Below the pieces are notes generated by a model. That model saw only the letters and a program-made list of their open reading frames with translations. It made no database searches and was not told the origin of the DNA. From positions 248,001-312,000 of the forward strand of contig NZ_LT707065.1 of assembly GCF_900156745.1 (NCBI RefSeq): 64,000 nucleotides of DNA, given 5' to 3'. Source of the DNA: Achromobacter sp. MFA1 R4 (GTDB lineage: Bacteria > Pseudomonadota > Gammaproteobacteria > Burkholderiales > Burkholderiaceae_B). Below, piece by piece: positions 57,644-64,000 of this stretch (its first letter is position 1; each line of letters begins with the position of its first letter). The position numbers and the translations under genes are program-made.

Positions 57644-57671
57644 ACTATAGCACAGTTTTTCTGGCTGTCAT
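57644..57671 (-). promoter_or_regulatory. rRNA promoter P1 (farthest upstream)
   Basis: On the minus strand ATGACA (57666-57671), 16-base spacer, TATAGT (57644-57649), in the context AAAAACTGTGCTATAGTCTCG. It lies about 180 bases from P2 with a nearly identical -10 region. Confidence 0.6.
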
Positions 57672-57821
57672 GTGCGTGTCGCAAATCGCCTGAGAGGTTG
57701 GCAGCGTTGGGCGGCGTGCGCTGCCCGTTCTCTATCGCTCTCTATATAAGAGGGATAACGGGGCAACTGGCAGCGACCGCTGCGCGTAGTTGGGTTCGGG
57801 GGGCCGCAACGCGCAGAGGAG

Positions 57822-58118
57822 TCACCAGCGTATGTAGTCGGCGTTGCGCAGGCGTTCCAGTTGCCGGCGCACGATCGATTCATTGATCAGCCATGGCGGC
57901 GCGCCTACATCTTCGAGCAGGCGTGGTTCGATGTCCACGGCGAGATTGCGGATCCGGGCTGCGTTGCGGTGTTGGCGGTACGCTTGCCAAAGTCGGGAGA
58001 GGAGGCTTTGGTCGGGCTCGTACGTTGACGCGAGTATGGCCGGATCCGGCGACGTGGGCTTGGGCATCGAGGCCGTCGAACCCAAGGGGGCTGACGCCAT
58101 AAATGGTTGCGCGGTCAT
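57822..58118 (-). CDS. Small protein with DUF1127-like C-terminus
   Basis: A 98-residue soluble protein. The N-terminal half is Ser/Pro-rich and disordered-looking. The second half is basic and helical (LLSRLWQAYRQHRNAARIRNLA) and ends with DIEPRLLEDVGAPPWLINESI, which resembles the L..LDDIGL..DI core of DUF1127 proteins. ATG 58118 is chosen because AGGAG lies six bases upstream. It is divergent from a LysR gene. DUF1127 proteins in other bacteria affect RNA or phosphate responses; applying that here is a guess. Confidence 0.6.
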   Translation of the reverse strand: MTAQPFMASAPLGSTASMPKPTSPDPAILASTYEPDQSLLSRLWQAYRQHRNAARIRNLAVDIEPRLLEDVGAPPWLINESIVRRQLERLRNADYIRW

Positions 58119-58195
58119 AACGGGCTCCTTTTGCAATTCCGTTTTGGTAAGAGTATTCGCCCAATGCCGCGCTGAAAATCCAATTGTTTTGGCAT

Positions 58196-58225
58196 GATCG
58201 GTAAGCTACGATGACCAAACCGATC
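58196..58225. promoter_or_regulatory. Inverted repeat between divergent small gene and LysR gene
   Basis: GATCGGT and ACCGATC are separated by 16 bases, midway between the two starts. The spacing is in the range of LysR half-sites, so it may be the binding site of the adjacent regulator. Confidence 0.4.
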
Positions 58226-58265
58226 CCGGTCCGGATTGCCAGATAGATACGAATGAAGGTTCGCC

Positions 58266-59189
58266 GTGCGATTACCCCTTAATACCCTCCCCGCCTTTCG
58301 CGTCGTGGCCGAGTTGCAAAACCTGCGCGCCGCGGCGGAACGGTTGCATCTGACGCACAGTGCGGTCAGCCAGCAAATCAAAGTGCTTGAGGAACAGCTT
58401 GGCTTTCCCTTGTTCGAGCGCAGCGGGCGCGGCATCGTGCTGAATTCCGCGGGCGCTGCGCTGTTGTGCAGCGTGCAAGGCGCGATGGCGCTGCTCGATG
58501 AGGGACTGATGGCGGCGAACGCGGCGGCGACGGGCAGCGAGCAGCGGCTGCGGGTGTCGGTGCTGCCGTCGTTCGCACAACGCTGGCTGTTGCCCCGCAT
58601 GGCGCGCTGGCGCGCCCGGCATCCGGGCGTGGCGTTGGAGATCGAGACGTCCCAGAACGTGGTGGATCTGTTGCGGGACGGCTTTCATGCGGCGCTGCGG
58701 TTTGGCCGCGGACCGTGGGCCGGGGTGGCGTCGGAGCCGCTCTTTGACGTGCCGTTGCCGTTGATCGTTCTGGCGTCGCCGGAGACCATGGCCGCCCTGC
58801 CCGACGATACGCCCGCGACGCTGGCGCGCCAGCCTTTGCTGGGCGAGCGGGAGTTATGGCAGCACTGGTTCACCGCGGCGGGGTTTCCCACACCGGTCAC
58901 GCCTGTCGCGTCTTTCAATGATGCGGGAATGATGCTGCAGGCCGCCGAACAGGGATTGGGCATCACCTTGGGTCGGCAACTGCTGGCGGCGGACGCGCTG
59001 TGCGCGGGGAGGCTCGTGCAGGTGTCGCCCGTCACCGTGCAGTATGAGCTGGCGCAGACCTATCACCTGGTTTATCTGCCCAGTCTGCGGGACTGGGCCC
59101 CGCTTGCCGCGTTCAAGCAGTGGCTGCGGGACGAGCTGGAGATGTCGCGGCAGACACTGGTGACAGGGAAACCCGAAGGCGAGGCTTAG
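58266..59189 (+). CDS. LysR family transcriptional regulator (GcvA-type)
   Basis: A 307-residue LysR protein. MRLPLNTLPAFRVVAELQNL and RLHLTHSAVSQQIKVLEEQLG place it in the GcvA/AmpR subgroup, as does the LRVSVLPSFAQRWLLPRM segment opening the effector domain. The start is GTG 58266. It is divergent from the DUF1127-like gene; in this subgroup such a neighbour is often the target. Confidence 0.9.
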   Translation: MRLPLNTLPAFRVVAELQNLRAAAERLHLTHSAVSQQIKVLEEQLGFPLFERSGRGIVLNSAGAALLCSVQGAMALLDEGLMAANAAATGSEQRLRVSVLPSFAQRWLLPRMARWRARHPGVALEIETSQNVVDLLRDGFHAALRFGRGPWAGVASEPLFDVPLPLIVLASPETMAALPDDTPATLARQPLLGERELWQHWFTAAGFPTPVTPVASFNDAGMMLQAAEQGLGITLGRQLLAADALCAGRLVQVSPVTVQYELAQTYHLVYLPSLRDWAPLAAFKQWLRDELEMSRQTLVTGKPEGEA

Positions 59190-59276
59190 GCCTGGGATTG
59201 GGCAAAAAAAAGTAAGGCAGCTTGCGGCGGCCTTACCCAAATCGAAACGCGGCGGCAGTAAACCTTCAAGCGTGCG

Positions 59277-60794
59277 TCAGGCCGCTTTGCGCGCGGATGC
59301 GGCGACCGGCTGCATCGAATCCGTTTCGTTGAAGCGCTGGTGCCAGGAGAAGGCTTCTTCCAGCAGGTGCGGCGTCTGGCCGCCGCGTTCGCAGGCGCGG
59401 TCGAAATAGTCTTGCAGCGCGTCCCGGTACGACGGATGCACGCAGTGCTGGATGATGGCCCGCGCCCGCTCGCGAGGCGCGAGGCCCCGCAGGTCGGCCA
59501 GGCCGCATTCGGTCACCAGGACGTCGACGTCGTGCTCGGTGTGATCCACATGGGACACCATCGGCACCACGCTGGAGATGTCGCCGTTCTTGGCCATGGA
59601 CTTCGAGACGAAGATCGCAAGATGGGCGTTGCGGGCGAAATCGCCGGAACCGCCGATGCCGTTCATCATGTGCGTGCCGCCGACGTGCGTCGAATTCACA
59701 TTGCCGTAGATATCGAATTCCAGCGCCGTGTTGATGGCGATGATGCCCAGCCGGCGCACGATCTCGGGCGCGTTGCTGATTTCCTGCGGGCGCAGCACGA
59801 TGCGTTGGCGGTAGTGCTCCATGTTCGCGAGGATCTTTTCGTAGACGGGCTTGGACACCGTGATGGACGACGCCGAAGCGAAGGCCAGCTTGCCCTGGTC
59901 GAGCAACTCGATGGCGCTGTCCTGCAGGACTTCGGAGTACATCGTCAGGTTCTCGAAACCGGACGATTCGAAGCCGTGCAGCACCGCGTTGGCGATGGTG
60001 CCGATGCCTGCCTGCAAGGGCAGCAGCGCATTGGTCAGACGCCCGGCAGTCACCTCGCGGCGCAGGAAGTCGTTGATGTGCCCCGCGATCGCGTTGGTCT
60101 CGGCGTCGGGCGGCAGCGCGTTGGACGGGCTGTCGGGTTCCTGCGTGATGACGATGGCGGCGATCCTGGCGGGGTCGACCTGAATGCAGGGCTGGCCGAT
60201 GCGCTGGTCCACCGACACCAGGCCGATCGGCTGGCGCGTGGGGCGATCGCCCGGGATGTAGATGTCATGCAGCCCTTCGATCTCCGCGGGCACGCTCATG
60301 TTCAGCTCCACGATGATCTTGTCCGCCTGTTGCACGAAGGACGCGGAATTGCCCACCGACATCGTCGGCACGATGGCGCCGGACTCGGTGATGGCGGCGG
60401 CCTCGATGATGGCCACGTTGATCGGGCCGAGGTGGCCCGCGCGCAACTGTTCCACCGTCTCCGAGAGGTGCTGGTCGATGAAGGCGATTTCGCCCTGGTT
60501 GATCTTGCGGCGCAGAGTCGTGTCGACCTGGAACGGCAGGCGGCGAGCCAGCGCGTTGGCCTGCGCGAGCAGCTTGTCGGTGTCGTGGCCGAGCGAAGCG
60601 CCGGTGATCAGCGTGATGGACAAGGGTTCGCGCTCGGCGCAGGCCGCCAGCGCGGCCGGGACGGACTTACAGTCGCCGGCCCGGGTGAATCCGCTCATTC
60701 CAACGGTCATTCCGTCCTGAACCAGTAGCGCCGCCTGTTCGGCGGACGTGATCCTGGCATGCAGCTCAGGGTTGCGAATACGGTCCAGATGCAT
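59277..60794 (-). CDS. Acetyl-CoA hydrolase/transferase (succinate CoA-transferase-like)
   Basis: A 505-residue class I CoA-transferase of the Cat1/ScpC/AarC group, exchanging CoA between acyl-CoA and succinate or acetate. The catalytic Glu lies in NTALEFDIYGNVNSTHVGG, and the GxGG loop follows in MNGIGGSGDFARN. The N-terminal ADGM-like VQDGMTVGMSGFTRAGD is the usual first motif. The start is ATG 60794. The divergent LysR gene at 61041 may regulate it. It could serve propionate or acetate metabolism. Confidence 0.92.
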   Translation of the reverse strand: MHLDRIRNPELHARITSAEQAALLVQDGMTVGMSGFTRAGDCKSVPAALAACAEREPLSITLITGASLGHDTDKLLAQANALARRLPFQVDTTLRRKINQGEIAFIDQHLSETVEQLRAGHLGPINVAIIEAAAITESGAIVPTMSVGNSASFVQQADKIIVELNMSVPAEIEGLHDIYIPGDRPTRQPIGLVSVDQRIGQPCIQVDPARIAAIVITQEPDSPSNALPPDAETNAIAGHINDFLRREVTAGRLTNALLPLQAGIGTIANAVLHGFESSGFENLTMYSEVLQDSAIELLDQGKLAFASASSITVSKPVYEKILANMEHYRQRIVLRPQEISNAPEIVRRLGIIAINTALEFDIYGNVNSTHVGGTHMMNGIGGSGDFARNAHLAIFVSKSMAKNGDISSVVPMVSHVDHTEHDVDVLVTECGLADLRGLAPRERARAIIQHCVHPSYRDALQDYFDRACERGGQTPHLLEEAFSWHQRFNETDSMQPVAASARKAA

Positions 60795-61040
60795 GGTGTC
60801 TCCAAATTCAAAGGCCTGCGGCTTGCGGCCGGGCGCGGCGTTGCCGCCTTGAGCGCCCGGGCACCGTCTGACGCGGCGTTTCCCGAGGTCCCACGGGCCG
60901 CGGATACGGTCGGTGGGACGATTTTTCGGCAGTATAGGAAGGCGGGCTCAAATCTCGTAATGACTTAAAATCATCTAAACAAGTCGTTTTTTTCATCATT
61001 TGAATTTTTCTCGCGCAATGCGCGAAGGACCCGCCCCGAC

Positions 61041-61967
61041 ATGGATGTGCGCGCGTTGCGGTATTTCGTGGAAACCGTCAGGCATGCCAGCTTCACGCAG
61101 GCCGCCAAAGCCCTGTTCGTCACGCAATCCACCGTGAGCAAAATGATCCGGCAACTGGAGGAAGAAGCCGGCACCCCGCTGCTGATCCGAGATGGGCATA
61201 CCGCGCGCCCCACCGACACGGGCCGTGTCATGTACCTGCGCGGCCTGCAAGTGCTGGAGACGATGCGGCAGCTTTCGGAAGAACTGCGCCAGACCGCTGA
61301 ACTCGGCCGCGGGTCGCTGGAGGTCGGCATCCCGCCGATGATCAATCTGCTGTTCACGCCGGTGGTCAAGCGATTCCGCGAGTTGCATCCGGGGATTCAT
61401 CTGACGCTGCGCGAAGGGACCGGCCAGGCGGTGGAGAGCCTGGTGGCCAGCGGGGAACTGGAGATTGGCGCCACCATCCTGCCCGTCGCACCCGATGGCG
61501 GGCTGGCCGCGCAGGCGTTCGGCAGCTACCCGATCTGGGTGATCGGGCCGCCCGACGCGCCATGGGCCGGAAAGACGTCGCTGCCCCTGAGCGCGCTGCG
61601 CGAGGCGCGGCTGCTGATACCCACCGACGACTTCGCCATCACGCGCCGCTTGCGCCAGGCATTTGCAGACGCGGGCTTTCAGCCGGGCATTGCCGCGCAG
61701 AGCGCGCATTGGGATTTCCTGGTGGCGATGGCGTCGGCCGGACTGGGCGTGGCCCTGCTGCCCGAGCCGCTGATGCAGCGGATGAAGACCCGTGGCCTCA
61801 GCACCGCCAAGCTGGCCAAGTCCGGCATGCAATGGGAAGTGGGACATATCTGGCTGCAGTCGGGCTACCTGTCCTTTGCGGCCCGGGCGTGGCTGGAGGT
61901 GTGCGACGCCGTGCTGGGCAAGCCCCGGCATCGGGCCGCGCGCGGTTCCCAACGCCCGTCAAGTTGA
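61041..61967 (+). CDS. LysR family transcriptional regulator
   Basis: A 308-residue LysR regulator of the CynR/CidR-like type: MDVRALRYFVETVRHASFTQ, then FVTQSTVSKMIRQLEEEAG and the effector-domain opening LEVGIPPMINLLFTPVV. ATG 61041 is used, preceded by GAAGGA at longer spacing. The 246-base gap to the divergent CoA-transferase contains an AT-rich stretch (about 60950-61010) with likely promoters for both. The target is probably the CoA-transferase gene. Confidence 0.9.
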   Translation: MDVRALRYFVETVRHASFTQAAKALFVTQSTVSKMIRQLEEEAGTPLLIRDGHTARPTDTGRVMYLRGLQVLETMRQLSEELRQTAELGRGSLEVGIPPMINLLFTPVVKRFRELHPGIHLTLREGTGQAVESLVASGELEIGATILPVAPDGGLAAQAFGSYPIWVIGPPDAPWAGKTSLPLSALREARLLIPTDDFAITRRLRQAFADAGFQPGIAAQSAHWDFLVAMASAGLGVALLPEPLMQRMKTRGLSTAKLAKSGMQWEVGHIWLQSGYLSFAARAWLEVCDAVLGKPRHRAARGSQRPSS

Positions 61968-62193
61968 ATCCAAACGTTGGCCGCGTAAACAGGGGTTGCG
62001 CAGCCGGGCATGGCCTGCCGCGCGGCGGGCGGTGCCGTGGCAATCCGCCCCCGTTTTATCGGCCTGCGGGCTCGGCCATTGGAGCGCGCCCACCGGCCTG
62101 AAAATACAGGGACACAACACCAGTTTTTGTTGCAACGCGCAGGCCGGGGCCTTGCTATGCTGCCGCCTCGACGCGAGCCACTCGTCCAGGACC

Positions 62194-64000
62194 ATGATCC
62201 CGACAACGCCTTCTTTGCTTACGCGCGCCCGCCAGGTCCGCGCCCCCAACCTGGCGGCGCTGCTTGCAGCGCTGCTGCTGGCGTTCTGCTTTCTGCCCGC
62301 CTTCGCGGCGCCGCCCGCCACGCCGGTCGATACCGAGGCCGTGCTTGCCGCCGCGCGCAAGCAGATCGACGATATCCGCAAGCAGATTCCCGACGTCACC
62401 GACGATGCCGTCCTCCTCAAACAGCGCGGGGAGGCCTTGGATATCCAGTCCAAGGCGGACGCCGCCACGGAGGCGCTGACGCCGCAACTGGCCAGCGTGA
62501 CGGCGCGGCTGAGCGAATTGGGCACGCCGCCGGAGGGCGCCAAGGAAGCGCCCGACGTGGCGGCGCAGCGGGCGCAGCTTGAAAAGAACAGCCGCGCGCT
62601 GGACGCGCAGCTCAAGCTGGCCAGGCTGCTGTCGGTGGACGCCGGCCAGACGGCCGAGCAGATCTCGGCGCAGCGACGCAAGCAGTTCCAGGCCCGCCTT
62701 GGCGAACGGCGCGATTCCTTTCTGTCCGGCCAGTTCTGGGCCGAATTCCGCCAGGAGTTTCCGCGCGACCTGCAGCGGCTGGAGGCGCTGCGCAGTGACC
62801 TGTCGACCGCAGTGGGACAGACGCCCAAGTGGGGCTGGCTGCTGCTGGCCGCTGCCGCCGGCCTGGCGATTGCGCTGCGCGTGTGGGTAGGCCGATACCT
62901 GCTGCAATTGACCGCGACGCGCGTGCCGCCGGGGCGCCTGCGCCGCTCCTTCCTGGCGGTGGCGCTCGTGGCGCTGTCGGTCGCCACGCCGGGTGTGATC
63001 GCCCTGCTGATCCAGGCCGGCCTGGACTGGAGATCGCAGTTGTCGGATCGCACCGATTCGCTGGTGACCAACCTGGTGGCCACGGTCTGTTTCGGCGGCT
63101 TCGTCTCCGGGATGGGCTATGCGCTGCTGTCCACGCATCGACCTACCTGGCGTTTGCCCCCCGTCAGCGACATCGTGGCGAACCGGCTGCGCTGGCTGCC
63201 CGGCGCGCTGGGCGTGCTGGTGGTGCTGATCTGGCTTGCCGAGGGGCTGCCGGTCCTGTTGGACGCAAGCCTGACGACGACGATCACGTTGACGGGCATG
63301 GTCGCCGTGCTGAGCATGGCGATGCTTGCCGCCGTGCTGGCGATCAGCCGCCGCCTGCGCCGCCAGGTCATGCAGGACAGCGAGACGCCGGTGCCGTTGT
63401 GGGTTTCCCTGATGCTGGCCGCCGTCTGGACCGTGCTGATCGTCAGCCTTGCGAGCCTGCTGGCGGGCTACGTGGCGTTTGGCAGTTTCCTGGTCAAGCA
63501 GGTGCTGTGGGTGCTGATCGTGCTGGCATCGGCGTATCTGGCCTCGACGCTGATCGAGGATGGTTTCAGCACGCTGCTGGGCACCTCGCATCGCGAGGGC
63601 GGCGACGGCGAAGGGCCCAGCATGCGCGACCAGGCGGCGGTGCTGCTGTCGGGCCTGGGACGCGTGGCGATCGCGCTGCTTGCCATCATCCTGGTGCTGG
63701 CGCCGTTCGGCGAGGCGCCGATGGACCTGGTGCAGCGCTTCGACCAGCTCCGCAAGGGCCTGGCCATCGGCGAGGCGCAGATCCGGCCCGGCGCGGTGCT
63801 GCAGGCGCTGATCGTGCTGGCGCTCTCGCTGCTGGGCGTGAAGATGCTCAAGCGCTGGCTGTCCCACCGCTATCTTCCGACGACGGAGCTGGACCCGGGA
63901 ATGCAGTTGTCGGCGGCGACCCTGTTCGGCTATGGCGGGTTCGTGGTTGCGGTGGCGCTGTCGCTTTCGGCCGCGGGTATCGGCCTGGAGCGCGTGGCCT
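62194..64000 (+). CDS. MscS-family mechanosensitive channel with DUF3772-type N-terminus, 3' end missing
   Basis: An open frame of 602 codons runs from ATG 62194 off the window without a stop. A signal peptide is visible (LAALLAALLLAFCFLPAFAA). Residues about 45-210 form a periplasmic coiled-coil region (VLAAARKQIDDIRKQIPD; LEKNSRALDAQLKLARLLS), as in DUF3772/MscK-like proteins. About seven to eight membrane segments follow from WGWLLLAAAAGLAIAL. The last visible part, ALIVLALSLLGVKMLKRWL through MQLSAATLFGYGGFVVAVAL, is the start of the MscS pore domain. It would act as an osmotic safety valve in the inner membrane. Confidence 0.85.
   Translation, partial: MIPTTPSLLTRARQVRAPNLAALLAALLLAFCFLPAFAAPPATPVDTEAVLAAARKQIDDIRKQIPDVTDDAVLLKQRGEALDIQSKADAATEALTPQLASVTARLSELGTPPEGAKEAPDVAAQRAQLEKNSRALDAQLKLARLLSVDAGQTAEQISAQRRKQFQARLGERRDSFLSGQFWAEFRQEFPRDLQRLEALRSDLSTAVGQTPKWGWLLLAAAAGLAIALRVWVGRYLLQLTATRVPPGRLRRSFLAVALVALSVATPGVIALLIQAGLDWRSQLSDRTDSLVTNLVATVCFGGFVSGMGYALLSTHRPTWRLPPVSDIVANRLRWLPGALGVLVVLIWLAEGLPVLLDASLTTTITLTGMVAVLSMAMLAAVLAISRRLRRQVMQDSETPVPLWVSLMLAAVWTVLIVSLASLLAGYVAFGSFLVKQVLWVLIVLASAYLASTLIEDGFSTLLGTSHREGGDGEGPSMRDQAAVLLSGLGRVAIALLAIILVLAPFGEAPMDLVQRFDQLRKGLAIGEAQIRPGAVLQALIVLALSLLGVKMLKRWLSHRYLPTTELDPGMQLSAATLFGYGGFVVAVALSLSAAGIGLERVA

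Overview
The window comes from a GC-rich betaproteobacterium of the family Alcaligenaceae, most likely Achromobacter or a close Bordetella-like relative. The basis is the 16S rRNA text as I remember the group, orphan Bug/TctC-type solute-binding proteins, a lysine/alanine-rich HU protein, and the leuS-lptE-holA-proA order. This is an inference from reading; no search was run.

Left part (1-16158): after the tail of a deacetylase-family gene, a GNAT acetyltransferase and a membrane metallophosphoesterase, a tightly packed minus-strand catabolic operon (2266-8744) encodes two AMP-forming acyl-CoA ligases, an acyl-CoA dehydrogenase, a short-chain dehydrogenase and a thiolase-like protein. An AraC regulator lies upstream of it. 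Two plus-strand units follow that couple a family III CoA-transferase to a Bug solute-binding protein; the second also has a MaoC hydratase and a divergent LysR regulator.

Middle part (16159-33310): a small unrecognised two-gene unit (exported protein plus SleB-like protein) stands out. It is followed by a fused tautomerase, a proVWX-type betaine/proline uptake operon, a cyclopropane fatty acid synthase, a Bcr/CflA exporter, rpmB-rpmG, a branched-chain-amino-acid-type ABC importer with fused permeases, a SulP transporter, a hemerythrin-like protein and a D,D-carboxypeptidase.

Core housekeeping (33675-43312): an HU protein with an H1-like tail, a MarR-MFS unit with a clear promoter/operator, leuS-lptE-holA-proA, a small membrane protein and a hydratase. 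Accessory metabolism follows (43367-51742): amidase, LysR, DHA2 exporter, hydroxyacyl-CoA/carnitine dehydrogenase-like protein, two small proteins, LysR, HAD dehalogenase and class II aldolase.

A complete rRNA operon on the minus strand (51814-57671) has three tandem promoters, boxA elements, RNase III processing stems and double terminators, but no tRNA gene in the 16S-23S spacer. The right end holds a small DUF1127-like protein, two LysR regulators, an acetyl-CoA hydrolase/CoA-transferase and the first 602 codons of an MscS-family channel that runs off the window.

No CRISPR array, insertion sequence, prophage or tRNA gene was seen. The best candidate for something undescribed is the 16159-17525 gene pair, which looks like a peptidoglycan-hydrolase-like protein beside a small exported partner.
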